Source of the DNA: Marinobacterium mangrovicola
Lineage (GTDB): Bacteria > Pseudomonadota > Gammaproteobacteria > Pseudomonadales > Balneatricaceae
Length of the DNA stretch: 64,000 nt
Direction: 5' to 3'
Assembly (NCBI RefSeq): GCF_004339595.1
Contig: NZ_SMFU01000012.1
Span: forward strand, 1 to 64,000
In this document: piece by piece, positions 55,777-64,000 of the stretch
How the letters are laid out: each line of letters opens with the position of its first letter
Position numbering within the stretch: position 1 is the stretch's first letter
Translations under genes and position numbers: made by a program
Notes under the pieces: model-generated
Seen by the model: only the letters and a program-made list of their open reading frames with translations
What the model was told of the DNA's origin: nothing
Databases searched by the model: none

Positions 55777-56550
55777 TCAGAGTCGGACTTCGACGCCCTT
55801 CTCGCGCATATATTCTTTCGCCTGCGGAATGGTGTACTCATTGAAGTGGAAGATCGATGCCGCCAGCACCGCATCCGCCTTGCCTTCGATACAGCCTTCC
55901 ACCAGGTGATCCAGGTTGCCGACACCGCCGGAGGCGATCACCGGTACCTGCACCGCTTCGGATATGGCGCGGGTCACGCCGATGTCGTAACCGTTCTTGA
56001 CGCCATCCTGGTCCATGGAGGTCAGCAGGATCTCACCGGCGCCCAGTTCAACCATCTTTTTCGCCCATTCAACGGCATCCAGACCGGTCGGTTTGCGGCC
56101 ACCGTGGGTGAAGATCTCCCACTTGTCCGTTTCGCCTTCCTTGGAGACTTTCTTGGCGTCGATGGCGACCACGATACACTGGCTGCCGAAACGCTCGGCG
56201 GCTTCACGCACGAACTCCGGGTTGAACACGGCCGCGGTGTTGATCGATACCTTGTCGGCACCGGCGTTGAGCATCTTGCGGATATCTTCGCAGGTGCGGA
56301 TACCGCCGCCCACGGTCAGCGGGATAAACACCTCAGCAGCCATGCGCTCCACGGTATGCACCATGGTATCGCGCTCTTCATGGCTGGCGGTGATATCCAG
56401 GAAGGTGATCTCGTCCGCGCCCTGCTCGTTGTAGCGCTTGGCGACCTCGACCGGATCGCCGGCATCGCGGATATCGAGAAACTTCACGCCTTTAACCACG
56501 CGGCCGTTCTCAACATCGAGACAGGGAATAATGCGTTTTGCCAGTGCCAT
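55777..56550 (-). CDS. hisF: Imidazole glycerol phosphate synthase, cyclase subunit HisF
   Basis: HisF joins the ammonia from HisH with PRFAR to give imidazole glycerol phosphate and AICAR. The 257-residue TIM barrel has the N-terminal [13 protein letters not shown], with catalytic Asp11 in LDV, and the second acid in VVAIDAKKV. It is the last gene of hisBHAF, 32 bases after hisA, with a strong terminator following. Confidence 0.96.
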   Translation of the reverse strand: MALAKRIIPCLDVENGRVVKGVKFLDIRDAGDPVEVAKRYNEQGADEITFLDITASHEERDTMVHTVERMAAEVFIPLTVGGGIRTCEDIRKMLNAGADKVSINTAAVFNPEFVREAAERFGSQCIVVAIDAKKVSKEGETDKWEIFTHGGRKPTGLDAVEWAKKMVELGAGEILLTSMDQDGVKNGYDIGVTRAISEAVQVPVIASGGVGNLDHLVEGCIEGKADAVLAASIFHFNEYTIPQAKEYMREKGVEVRL

Positions 56551-56582
56551 GATCGTCTCCGCTCTTCTTACTTACTCAGCTG

Positions 56583-57320
56583 TTACTTGCTCAGCTCGTC
56601 GCTCAGTTGCTGAGCTTCGGCCACATCCAGCGTGCCTTCATAGATGGCACGACCGGTGATGGCACCGAGGATGCCCTGATCAGCCACAGCCGCCAGTTTG
56701 CGGATATCTTCGATATCGGTGACACCGCCGGAGGCGATCACCGGAATACCGGCTTCGCGGGCCAGCTCCACGGTGGCTTCCACGTTGACGCCCTGCATCA
56801 TGCCGTCACGGCTGATATCGGTGTAAACGATGGCGCTGACGCCATCGTTACGGAAACGCTTGGCCAGATCCACGGCTTTCACGTCGGTGATCTCGGCCCA
56901 GCCGTCGATCGCTACGTAGCCGTCCTGTGCGTCCAGGCCGACGATGATGTGACCCGGGAACTGCTTGCACATCTCGGTGACGAACTCGGGCTCTTTTGCC
57001 GCCTTGGTACCGATGATGACGTACTCAACGCCCGCATCCAGATAAGCCTGGATAGTTTCAGCAGAGCGGATACCGCCACCGATCTGGATCGGCAGATCCG
57101 GATAGGCCTTGGCGATGGCGTTGACGATTTCTCCGTTCACCGGGTTACCGGCGAAGGCGCCGTTCAGGTCCACCAGGTGCAGACGACGGCAGCCGGCTTC
57201 AACCCACTTGGCGGCCATGTCGACCGGGTTGTCGGAAAATACGGTGGAATCGTCCATGCGGCCCTGACGCAGGCGTACGCATTTGCCATCCTTGAGATCG
57301 ATCGCGGGGATAATCAGCAT
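56583..57320 (-). CDS. hisA: ProFAR isomerase HisA
   Basis: HisA isomerises ProFAR to PRFAR. The 245-residue TIM barrel has catalytic Asp in [12 protein letters not shown] and the second acid in [13 protein letters not shown], and the phosphate-binding IQIGGGIRS and IASGGVTD loops. It lies 41 bases after hisH. Confidence 0.96.
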   Translation of the reverse strand: MLIIPAIDLKDGKCVRLRQGRMDDSTVFSDNPVDMAAKWVEAGCRRLHLVDLNGAFAGNPVNGEIVNAIAKAYPDLPIQIGGGIRSAETIQAYLDAGVEYVIIGTKAAKEPEFVTEMCKQFPGHIIVGLDAQDGYVAIDGWAEITDVKAVDLAKRFRNDGVSAIVYTDISRDGMMQGVNVEATVELAREAGIPVIASGGVTDIEDIRKLAAVADQGILGAITGRAIYEGTLDVAEAQQLSDELSK

Positions 57321-57361
57321 TGTGGATAAAACCTTGAAAGTCTGTCTCGGGGACGCAGGCC

Positions 57362-58012
57362 TTAGGCCTGACCGTCCCAGTTAAGGAAGTTCTTCAGCAG
57401 CTGCAGGCCTGCAGTATGGCTCTTTTCCGGGTGGAACTGGGTGGCAAACACGTTCTTGTGCGCCAGTGCCACATCGAAATCCACACCGTAATGGCAGGTT
57501 GCGGCAACCTGCTCACGCTGCGCCAGCTTCACATAGTAGCTGTGGACAAAATAGAAACGGCTGCCGTTGTCGATATCTTTCCACAGCGGATGGTCGATGC
57601 TCTGCTGCACCTCGTTCCAGCCCATGTGCGGCACCTTGAGACGATCGCTGCAGCCGGCTTCGCGAAGCTCTTCGCCGAAAAAGTTAACCCGGCCTTCAAA
57701 CTCGCCGAGGCAGTCGACGCCGCCGTTCTCTTCAGAGAACTCCATCAGCGCCTGGTAACCGACACAGATACCGAGGAACGGCTTACCGGAGGCGATCGCC
57801 TCGCGCACCTCTTTATCCACACCCAGACGACGGATCTCGGCCATACAGTCGCGGATCGCGCCAACGCCGGGCAGCAAAACACGGTCGGCACTGCGCACCT
57901 GTTCCGGATCAGCGGTTACACGCACTTCAACACCGGGCTGGACATGCTCGAGCGCCTTGGCGACCGAGTGCAGGTTGCCCATGCCGTAATCGATAACTGC
58001 GATACTGCTCAT
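57362..58012 (-). CDS. hisH: Imidazole glycerol phosphate synthase, glutaminase subunit HisH
   Basis: HisH releases ammonia from glutamine and channels it to HisF. The 216-residue class I amidotransferase has the nucleophilic cysteine in LGICVGYQ and the His-Glu pair in TQFHPEKS. The frame runs upstream to 58087 inside hisB; ATG 58012, one base after the hisB stop, gives the family N-terminus [13 protein letters not shown]. Confidence 0.95.
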   Translation of the reverse strand: MSSIAVIDYGMGNLHSVAKALEHVQPGVEVRVTADPEQVRSADRVLLPGVGAIRDCMAEIRRLGVDKEVREAIASGKPFLGICVGYQALMEFSEENGGVDCLGEFEGRVNFFGEELREAGCSDRLKVPHMGWNEVQQSIDHPLWKDIDNGSRFYFVHSYYVKLAQREQVAATCHYGVDFDVALAHKNVFATQFHPEKSHTAGLQLLKNFLNWDGQA

Positions 58013-58013
58013 C

Positions 58014-58607
58014 TCAGAGGCATCCCTTGGTCGACGGCATGATTCCGGCGGCACGCGGGTCTTCCTCCAGTGCCATGCGGATGGCACGGCCGAACGCCTT
58101 GAAGATCGTCTCGGCCTGGTGGTGGGTGTTCTTGCCCTTGAGGTTGTCGATGTGCAGCGTCACCTGAGCGTGGTTGACAAAGCCGTGGAAGAATTCACTG
58201 AACAGATCCACGTCGAAGCTACCGACGCGACCACGGGTGAAGTCCACATCCATAGCGAGGCCCGGACGGCCGGAGAAGTCGATAACCACGCGGGACAGCG
58301 CTTCATCCAGCGGCACATAGGCGTGGCCGTAACGGCGGATCCCTTTCTTGTCACCCACAGCCTGATGGAACGCCTGGCCCAGGGTGATGCCGATATCCTC
58401 GACGGTGTGATGATCGTCGATGTGCAGATCGCCAATGGCATTGATCTCCATATCGATCAGACCATGACGGGCAATCTGATCCATCATGTGGTCAAGGAAA
58501 GGAACGCCAGTATCGGACTCGAACTGGCCTGTGCCATCGAGGTTGATCGATACGGTGATCTGGGTTTCCAGAGTGTTACGGGTCACTCTGGCGGTACGAT
58601 CGGCCAT
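58014..58607 (-). CDS. hisB: Imidazoleglycerol-phosphate dehydratase HisB
   Basis: HisB dehydrates imidazole glycerol phosphate. The 197-residue product has the metal-binding motifs [23 protein letters not shown] and NDLKG-like [11 protein letters not shown]. It is the single-function form without the HisN phosphatase domain. ATG 58607 behind GGAG is preferred over 58619. It is first in hisBHAF. A -10 TATAAT followed by GTGCGCC lies at 58661-58666 on the minus strand. Confidence 0.95.
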   Translation of the reverse strand: MADRTARVTRNTLETQITVSINLDGTGQFESDTGVPFLDHMMDQIARHGLIDMEINAIGDLHIDDHHTVEDIGITLGQAFHQAVGDKKGIRRYGHAYVPLDEALSRVVIDFSGRPGLAMDVDFTRGRVGSFDVDLFSEFFHGFVNHAQVTLHIDNLKGKNTHHQAETIFKAFGRAIRMALEEDPRAAGIMPSTKGCL

Positions 58608-58654
58608 CTCTGTCTCCACCGTTGCGCGTGCGTGGGCTTTTGAAAGTGTTTAAG

Positions 58655-58666
58655 GCGCACATTATA
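58655..58666 (-). promoter_or_regulatory. -10 element of the hisB promoter
   Basis: On the minus strand TATAAT (58661-58666) is followed by a GC-rich discriminator GTGCGCC, about 55 bases before the hisB start. A matching -35 at the usual distance is not clear. Confidence 0.45.
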
Positions 58667-58861
58667 CAGTAAGCAGCGACCAACGGCAGCGCCAGGAAAG
58701 CTATGGAGTTCATAGTCTGAACGGTTTGACCTCGGGTTTGTCACATAGCAGCATGAAACACGCGTTAGCCTGCCTTCTCACAATAAAGACACGCACAATA
58801 GACAATTAGCTACAATGACTGCGGCAACCCCTGCACATACAGAGGCTTACAGGACCCACCT

Positions 58862-61024
58862 ATGAAATTGATAACACGGCTGTTAATCGGATTGCTGGCA
58901 GTAATCGTTATAATCATCGGAGCCGGCGGCGCGCTGCTTGGGTTTATCGTCGATCCGAACGACTACCGCAGCGATATAGAACAGGCGGCCCGAGACCAGG
59001 CCGGCCTCGATCTCAAGATTAACGGCGAAATCGACTGGTCCGTGTTCCCCTGGTTGGGGCTGGCGGTCAACGATATCGATCTACGCTACACCGATAAGCC
59101 GGAGCTGGCCCAGCTGCAGCAGGCCCAGGTGTCTGTGAAGCTGATGCCGTTGTTTGGCGGTAACGTGGAGATGAGCAGTGTTCAGATTAACGGTCTGAAA
59201 CTGAATCTGATCGCCAACGAGCAGGGCAATAACTGGACCGGTCAGGAAACCGCCGCCAGCAACGACGAACCGGCACAGCAGGAAAGCGGCAGCGACGAAA
59301 GCAACGAATCCTTCCTGAAAAGCCTCAGTATCGAAGAGATCGTGCTCAGCGATGCCCAGGTTACCTACAGCGATGAATCCGCCGGCAGCCGCGTGGAAGT
59401 CACCGGCCTGAACCTGACCACCGGCCAGCTGATGCCCAACCAGCCGATCCCGCTGGAGCTGAGTGCCGAGGTCAAGCAGTTCCAGAACAACGCAGAAACC
59501 CTGTCACTAACCACCTCCCTGACCGCCAACGCACTTCTGGACCTGGCCAGCCAGAGCTACCAGCTCAGCGATATCGTTGCGACCACCGGCATCACGGGCC
59601 TGACCCCGGGAGAACCGCTTGAGCTGAACATCGAAGCCGATCTCGATGCCAACCTGGCTGAACAGCTGGCCAATCTGGATCTGCAGAAGCTGGCCCTGGC
59701 TAACCTTAACGCCAGTGCCCAGGTCAGTGTGGAGCAGTTTGACTCACCTATGATCAAGGGCGCCCTGAAGGTCGATGACTTCGATCTGAAGCAGCTCCTG
59801 GAAACTCTGGGTCAGAGCGCGCCGGAAACCGCCGATGCTGACGCACTGACCCGTATAGGCCTCAGCGCCACCCTCAGCGGTACCCGCGATACCCTGGCGT
59901 TTAACCCACTGACAATCACCGTTGACGACAGCAGCTTCACCGGCAACGCCGCCGTTGACCTCAACACCCTGGGCCAGGCGGTCACCCTGAAAGGCGAAAG
60001 CTTTAACGCCGACCGCTACCTGCCGCCAGCCAGTGAAGGTTCAGATAGCGCAGCGGGCGAGGGCAGCAGCACCGCCAGCGGCGAGCGCTGGTCGAAGGAA
60101 GAGATCATTCCGATCGAACCGCTGCAGGCACTGAATCTCAATGCCAGCTTTGACCTGGGCAAACTGACTATCTCCGGCATCGTCGCGAACAATGTGGGCC
60201 TGACGCTGAGTGCACATGACAGCGTGGTTGAAATGAGCCGCATCAACGCCGATATGTACTCCGGCACCATCCGCAACAGCGCCAAGCTGGATGCCCGTGA
60301 AAAGCCGCTGAAGATCAATATCAGCGAAAAGATCAGCGGTATTCAGATCGGCGAGCTGCTCACGGACCTTACCGACAGCGCACCGCTGACAGGTACTTTC
60401 AGCTCCGACGCCCTGCTCAGCGCCCGTGGCCAGTCGGTACACTCCATCATCAACTCCCTCAGCGGCATGCTGAACATCAAGGCCTCCGACGGTGTCATCG
60501 AAGGGATCAGCATGGCGCAGACCCTCTGCCAGGGGATCAATAACGTGGCCAGCCTCGGCGTGAATGCCGAGCAGGTGGACCAGTCCACACCGTTCGCCGA
60601 TATGGGAGGCTCGTTCAATATCACCAACGGCGTGGTCAGCAACAAGGACCTTACCGCCAACCTGGATGCGCTGACCCTGGGCGGCAGCGGCAACGTGGAT
60701 CTGCCTCAGGCGCTGATCGACTACCGCCTGGGCCTGACCATCAAGTCCAACCTGTTCAACGAAACCTGCTCGATCAACAACCGTCTGGAAGGTGTCGAGT
60801 TCCCGGTGAACTGCAAGGGCTCCTTCGATACAGATCCGGCGCAGATGTGCCGTCCGGATGCCAGCGCCTTCACCAACCTGATCAAGGCGGAAGCACAGAA
60901 ACGGATTGAAGAGGAAATGGGCGGTAAGATCGAGGAACAGAAGGGCAAGCTCGAAGAAAAACTGGGTGAGAAACTCGGCGACGAGGGCGCCAAATCCCTG
61001 CTGAAAGGGCTGTTTGGTAACTGA
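58862..61024 (+). CDS. AsmA family protein
   Basis: AsmA-like proteins are anchored in the inner membrane, span the periplasm and are thought to help move phospholipids to the outer membrane. The 720-residue product has one N-terminal helix (about 5-28), the family start [20 protein letters not shown], long beta-rich repeats and the C-terminal AsmA domain ([20 protein letters not shown] region). It ends in a lysine- and glutamate-rich tail. Position before mutY matches Pseudomonas. Its stop overlaps the mutY start. Confidence 0.88.
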   Translation: MKLITRLLIGLLAVIVIIIGAGGALLGFIVDPNDYRSDIEQAARDQAGLDLKINGEIDWSVFPWLGLAVNDIDLRYTDKPELAQLQQAQVSVKLMPLFGGNVEMSSVQINGLKLNLIANEQGNNWTGQETAASNDEPAQQESGSDESNESFLKSLSIEEIVLSDAQVTYSDESAGSRVEVTGLNLTTGQLMPNQPIPLELSAEVKQFQNNAETLSLTTSLTANALLDLASQSYQLSDIVATTGITGLTPGEPLELNIEADLDANLAEQLANLDLQKLALANLNASAQVSVEQFDSPMIKGALKVDDFDLKQLLETLGQSAPETADADALTRIGLSATLSGTRDTLAFNPLTITVDDSSFTGNAAVDLNTLGQAVTLKGESFNADRYLPPASEGSDSAAGEGSSTASGERWSKEEIIPIEPLQALNLNASFDLGKLTISGIVANNVGLTLSAHDSVVEMSRINADMYSGTIRNSAKLDAREKPLKINISEKISGIQIGELLTDLTDSAPLTGTFSSDALLSARGQSVHSIINSLSGMLNIKASDGVIEGISMAQTLCQGINNVASLGVNAEQVDQSTPFADMGGSFNITNGVVSNKDLTANLDALTLGGSGNVDLPQALIDYRLGLTIKSNLFNETCSINNRLEGVEFPVNCKGSFDTDPAQMCRPDASAFTNLIKAEAQKRIEEEMGGKIEEQKGKLEEKLGEKLGDEGAKSLLKGLFGN

Positions 61025-62109
61025 TGACCAGTTTGACTCACATCGAAATGACGCCGGAAGAGTTCCATACGGCCGTACTGGACTGGTTTGACCAGCACGG
61101 CCGCAAGGACCTCCCCTGGCAGGAGGAAAAGCTCGCCTATAACACCTGGATCTCTGAAATCATGCTGCAGCAGACCCAGGTGGCCACGGTGATCCCCTAC
61201 TACCAGCGCTTTATGCAGCGTTTTCCGGATGTACACTGCCTCGCCGAGGCCCATATCGACGAGGTATTGCATCTCTGGACAGGGCTGGGCTACTACGCCC
61301 GCGCCCGCAACCTGCACAAAGCGGCGAACATCGTCAGCAATGATTTTGGCGGCGAGTTTCCGCTCAGCGTCGACGAACTGGAAAAGCTGCCCGGCATCGG
61401 TCGCTCCACCGCCGGCGCTATCCTGTCGATCTCCAGCGGCCGCCGCGCTGCCATCCTCGATGGCAACGTCAAACGGGTACTGGCACGCTGCTATGCGGTG
61501 GAGGGCTGGTCCGGTCAGACAGCTGTGCAGAAAAAGCTCTGGAGCCTGGCGGAACGCAACACCCCCAACCATCGGGTGGGGGACTATACCCAGGCAATGA
61601 TGGACCTGGGTGCGACTCTCTGCACCCGCAGCAAGCCGAGCTGCCTACTCTGCCCGCTACAGCCCTCATGCAAGGCCTTTGCCCTGGGCATGACCGACAA
61701 ACTGCCGTCGCCGAAGCCGAAAAAGGTGCAGCCAGTCAAACAGACGCAGATGTTGATCATCCGTAACCAGGAAGGCGACATACTTCTGACCCAGCGCCCA
61801 CCCACAGGCATCTGGGGCGGTCTATGGAGCCTGCCTGAGGTGCAGGACCTGCGCGACGCGCCTGCCGAACTGGGGCTGGAAATAGCAGCGGCAGAGCCGT
61901 TGGAACCCCTGCGCCACACTTTCAGCCACTACCATCTGGATATCACCCCGGTGCTGGTTAGCCTGAAAGACCCCACAAACTGCGTCATGGAAGGGCCGCC
62001 AACACTCTGGTATAACACCCGCCAACCACAAAATATTGGCCTGGCTGCACCGGTGAAAAAACTGCTGCACTCCATCACCGACACCAGCAACACGGGAGAC
62101 AAACCATGA
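61024..62109 (+). CDS. mutY: Adenine DNA glycosylase MutY
   Basis: MutY removes adenine mispaired with 8-oxoguanine. The 361-residue product has the catalytic glutamate in [10 protein letters not shown], the helix-hairpin-helix [12 protein letters not shown] with the aspartate in [12 protein letters not shown], the 4Fe-4S ligands C-x6-C-x2-C-x5-C in [16 protein letters not shown], and the C-terminal NUDIX-like domain that reads 8-oxoguanine. It overlaps yggX by 4 bases. Confidence 0.96.
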   Translation: MTSLTHIEMTPEEFHTAVLDWFDQHGRKDLPWQEEKLAYNTWISEIMLQQTQVATVIPYYQRFMQRFPDVHCLAEAHIDEVLHLWTGLGYYARARNLHKAANIVSNDFGGEFPLSVDELEKLPGIGRSTAGAILSISSGRRAAILDGNVKRVLARCYAVEGWSGQTAVQKKLWSLAERNTPNHRVGDYTQAMMDLGATLCTRSKPSCLLCPLQPSCKAFALGMTDKLPSPKPKKVQPVKQTQMLIIRNQEGDILLTQRPPTGIWGGLWSLPEVQDLRDAPAELGLEIAAAEPLEPLRHTFSHYHLDITPVLVSLKDPTNCVMEGPPTLWYNTRQPQNIGLAAPVKKLLHSITDTSNTGDKP

Positions 62110-62384
62110 GCCGCACAGTGATCTGCCGCAAATACAAAAAAGAGATGGAAGGTCTGGACCGTCCGCCGTATCCCGGCCCGGTTGGTCAGGATATCTTCGA
62201 CAACGTCTCCAAGCAGGCCTGGCAGGAGTGGACCGACCACCAGACCATGCTGATCAACGAGAAGCACCTGAGCCTGATGGACCCGAACAGCCGCAAATAT
62301 CTGCAGGAAGAGATGCAGAAATTCCTCTCCGGTGAAGAGTTCGACAAGGCTGAAGGCTACGTGCCGCCATCCGAGAGCAACTAA
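62106..62384 (+). CDS. yggX: Fe(2+)-trafficking protein YggX
   Basis: YggX is a small cytoplasmic protein linked to iron handling and protection of iron-sulfur clusters from oxidation. The 92-residue product matches the family over its full length ([20 protein letters not shown], with the conserved cysteine 7). The mutY-yggX pairing is widespread in gammaproteobacteria and fits MutY needing an iron-sulfur cluster. Confidence 0.95.
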   Translation: MSRTVICRKYKKEMEGLDRPPYPGPVGQDIFDNVSKQAWQEWTDHQTMLINEKHLSLMDPNSRKYLQEEMQKFLSGEEFDKAEGYVPPSESN

Positions 62385-62418
62385 TAGAAATTAAATAAAG
62401 AAAAGTGAAAACAAGGCG

Positions 62419-62447
62419 TTGACACCCTCCATGAAGTCGGGTTTAAT
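62419..62447 (+). promoter_or_regulatory. Promoter of tRNA-Phe
   Basis: TTGACA (62419-62424) is a perfect -35, followed after 17 bases by TTTAAT (62442-62447) and a GC-rich discriminator CGCGCC, typical of stringently controlled stable-RNA promoters. The tRNA begins 12 bases later. Confidence 0.85.
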
Positions 62448-62459
62448 ACGCGCCTCGTT

Positions 62460-62535
62460 GCCCGGATAGCTCAGTCGGTAGAGCAGGGGATTGAAAATCC
62501 CCGTGTCGGTGGTTCGATTCCGCCTCCGGGCACCA
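62460..62535 (+). tRNA. tRNA-Phe (anticodon GAA)
   Basis: The 76-base gene folds as a standard cloverleaf: acceptor GCCCGGA with TCCGGGC, D arm GCTC/GAGC, anticodon stem GGGGA/TCCCC with loop TTGAAAA giving anticodon GAA, T arm GGTGG-TTCGATT-CCGCC, and an encoded CCA (62533-62535). tRNA genes are common sites of integration; the second tatABC set begins about 300 bases beyond it. Confidence 0.97.
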
Positions 62536-62544
62536 ACGACTTCA

Positions 62545-62580
62545 GAAGCCCTGCATCATTGATGCGGGGCTTCGTCGTTT
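62545..62580 (+). terminator. Rho-independent terminator of tRNA-Phe
   Basis: GAAGCCCTGCATC (62545-62557) pairs with GATGCGGGGCTTC (62561-62573) with one T-G wobble, followed by GTCGTTT. The next 250 bases to tatA hold no gene; they are pyrimidine-rich with a short repeat at 62678-62709. Confidence 0.75.
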
Positions 62581-62677
62581 CGGGCCCTCTGAAACTATTT
62601 TCGCCGCCTCTTTCAGCGACGCTCCCAGACAGTCTTAGCCTTCGGACCCAAGCGCTTTATCAGCCTCGCCGGGTGCT

Positions 62678-62709
62678 CTGCTCACTACTCTGCTCACCTC
62701 CTGCTTCAC
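62678..62709 (+). repeat. Three phased short repeats upstream of the second tatA
   Basis: CTGCTCAC occurs at 62678-62685 and 62690-62697, and CTGCTTCAC at 62701-62709, spaced 12 and 11 bases, near one helical turn. It lies about 125 bases before tatA. It could be a binding site or chance in a pyrimidine-rich stretch. Confidence 0.3.
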
Positions 62710-62834
62710 TGATTCTTCCGTTCTGAAACCACACTCGCATCACCCCGGCCACTCCCTGTAACCGCCCGATAACATTTGTCGTGTCTAATCCCCGGCTCTA
62801 TTCGTTCAACTCCTTGTTCAATTTTGGGGGCACT

Positions 62835-63089
62835 ATGCTCGGCAATATCAGTATCTGGCAGTTGGTTATCGTGCTGGCGATCATCATTCTGCTTTTTGGC
62901 ACCAAAAAACTGCGCAACATCGGTGGCGACCTGGGCAGCTCCCTGAAGAGCTTTAAGAAAGCGATCAGCGATGAAGATTCCAAGTTGAATGCTGACAGCG
63001 CCCAGCGCAGCGTGCCTGCCGATCAGGACGCTTCCTTTGCGGAATCCGCCCAGCCGGAGAGCCGCAGCAACCCTCTGCCCAATAAGTAA
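62835..63089 (+). CDS. tatA: Sec-independent protein translocase TatA (second copy)
   Basis: The 84-residue product from ATG 62835 has the TatA membrane helix ([18 protein letters not shown]), hinge TKKLRNIGG and amphipathic helix with SFKKAI, and a polar tail. The upstream frame to 62781 is not TatA-like. It closely resembles the TatA at 1324 in its first 45 residues, while the tails differ. It is the first gene of a second tatABC operon. Confidence 0.92.
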   Translation: MLGNISIWQLVIVLAIIILLFGTKKLRNIGGDLGSSLKSFKKAISDEDSKLNADSAQRSVPADQDASFAESAQPESRSNPLPNK

Positions 63090-63100
63090 AGCGCAGCTTC

Positions 63101-63457
63101 ATGGTTGATATCGGCTTCACAGAAATGCTGTTAGTCGCTGTCGTCGCACTGCTGGTGCTGGGCCCTGAGCGGCTTCCGGTCGCGGCCCGCACCTGTGGCC
63201 TCTGGCTGGGACGCATCCGCCGCATGGTCGGTTCGATCCAGCAGGAGATCAACGAAGAGCTCAAGGTGGATGAACTGAAGCAGGCCACTGCCGCCAGGAA
63301 GGCACAGTTCAAGCAGGAGTTCGACAAGGCACGTCGTCCCTTCGCTGCGGACGCAGCAGATGATGCTGCCACGAACACCGCAACCGCACGCAGTGCCGAC
63401 GATCTCGCGACAGCCAGCACTTCAACACAGACTTCGCCCAACACAGGCACTCTATGA
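63101..63457 (+). CDS. tatB: Sec-independent protein translocase TatB (second copy)
   Basis: The 118-residue product has the TatB membrane helix, LGPERLP and the [11 protein letters not shown] tract shared with the first copy at 946, then a charged helix and a threonine- and alanine-rich tail. It starts 11 bases after tatA and overlaps tatC by 4 bases (ATGA). Confidence 0.93.
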   Translation: MVDIGFTEMLLVAVVALLVLGPERLPVAARTCGLWLGRIRRMVGSIQQEINEELKVDELKQATAARKAQFKQEFDKARRPFAADAADDAATNTATARSADDLATASTSTQTSPNTGTL

Positions 63458-64000
63458 GCACTCAAACTGCCGATCAGGCGCTGCCTTTGCGGTCGCACCT
63501 GATTGAACTGCGCCAGCGCCTGTTGCGTTGCGTGCTGGTTATTCTGGTTATCTTTCTCGCCCTGTTCTCCTTTGCCAACGATCTCTACACCTGGGTTTCC
63601 GCGCCGCTGACGGCACTGATGCCGGCAGGTACCAGCATGATCGCGACGGATGTCACCTCGCCGTTCTTTGCACCGTTCAAGCTGACCCTGATGGTATCGA
63701 TATTGATCGCCATGCCGCTGCTGCTGCATCAGGCATGGAGTTATATCGCCCCGGGTCTGTACGGTCATGAGAAGAAGCTGGCGGCGCCGATCCTGGCGTC
63801 CAGCGTGGTGCTGTTTTACCTAGGCATCGCTTTTGCCTATGGCGTGGTGTTTCCGATCATCTTTGGCTTTTTCACCAGCGTGGGGCCGGAAAACATCGCG
63901 GTGATGACCGATATCAGCAGCTATCTGAATTTCGTGCTGAAGCTGTTTTTCGCTTTCGGGGTGGTGTTTGAGATACCGATCGCCACGCTACTGGTGATCA
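63454..64000 (+). CDS. tatC: Sec-independent protein translocase TatC (second copy, cut by window end)
   Basis: Translation from ATG 63454 runs open to the window edge (182 codons) and matches TatC: SHLIELRQRLL near the start, [16 protein letters not shown]-like APGLYGHEKKL and [17 protein letters not shown]. It aligns over its whole visible length with the TatC at 192-953, with many conservative changes and no gaps seen in the membrane core. The 3' end is outside the window. Confidence 0.94.
   Translation, partial: MSTQTADQALPLRSHLIELRQRLLRCVLVILVIFLALFSFANDLYTWVSAPLTALMPAGTSMIATDVTSPFFAPFKLTLMVSILIAMPLLLHQAWSYIAPGLYGHEKKLAAPILASSVVLFYLGIAFAYGVVFPIIFGFFTSVGPENIAVMTDISSYLNFVLKLFFAFGVVFEIPIATLLVI

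Noticed and set aside
62460..64000. Genomic island integrated at tRNA-Phe
   Set aside because: No integrase, no repeated tRNA 3' end and no mobile gene is visible to the window edge; kept only as a check for the second tatABC.
1..64000. CRISPR array, insertion sequence, prophage or toxin-antitoxin cassette
   Set aside because: No regularly spaced repeats and no transposase, integrase, phage structural or recognisable toxin-antitoxin proteins were found.

Overview
The window is an unbroken, gene-dense piece of a gammaproteobacterial chromosome, moderately GC-rich. Gene order across many blocks (ubiB-hisI-hisE-tatABC; GGDEF gene-dsbA-cytochrome c4-engB-polA-DUF2782-thrB; ubiC-ubiA-phoB-phoR; hisB-hisH-hisA-hisF; asmA-mutY-yggX-tRNA-Phe) matches what is known for Pseudomonas and its marine relatives. 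I infer a member of the Pseudomonadales/Oceanospirillales, perhaps near Marinobacterium; the genus is a guess. No transposase, phage gene, plasmid gene or CRISPR array was seen.

Layout. 1-191: a leftward rRNA/tRNA-type promoter pointing out of the window and a two-way terminator. 192-4087 (minus): tatC, tatB, tatA, hisE, hisI, ubiB. 4150-7239 (minus): a diguanylate cyclase, dsbA and cytochrome c4. 7429-11062: engB facing polA, with a candidate ErsA-like small RNA (sigma-E/AlgU-type promoter plus terminator) between them. 11190-14780 (plus): DUF2782 gene, thrB, uvrD with a LexA-like box. 14781-15138: a hairpin-rich convergent gap. 15139-20850 (minus): the urea ABC transporter urtABCDE. 21128-23746 (plus): an ankyrin lipoprotein and a large cysteine-rich secreted protein, both of unknown function. 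23765-28062 (minus): a LuxR-type response regulator and an 1129-residue hybrid histidine kinase whose N-terminus is an NCS1-type permease. 28310-30173: a DASS-family carboxylate symporter and a hotdog thioesterase.

30308-42153 is the phosphate regulon: pstS, pstC, pstA, pstB, a chemoreceptor, phoU, then phoB-phoR, with DUF1415, ubiC and ubiA inside. Pho-box-like sites precede pstS, phoU and phoB, and a weaker one precedes the chemoreceptor gene. 42169-45597: cysZ, a quinone-oxidoreductase-like enzyme, small membrane proteins and a YjaG/DUF416 protein. 45901-55601 (plus) is a compact run dominated by signalling: a REC-DUF3369-GGDEF-EAL regulator, a histidine kinase, a LOG-family enzyme, an orphan PhnD-like binding protein, a HAMP-GGDEF-EAL protein, a beta-barrel-like outer membrane protein and a secreted ATP-dependent DNA ligase. 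55777-58607 (minus): hisB, hisH, hisA, hisF. 58862-64000 (plus): an AsmA protein, mutY, yggX, tRNA-Phe(GAA) and a second tatABC set cut by the window edge.

The best candidates for something undescribed are the PhnD-like/HAMP-GGDEF-EAL/outer-membrane-protein module (50666-54683), the permease-fused kinase beside the urea transporter, the polA-engB small RNA, and the doubled tatABC. All calls come from reading the sequence; no database search was run.
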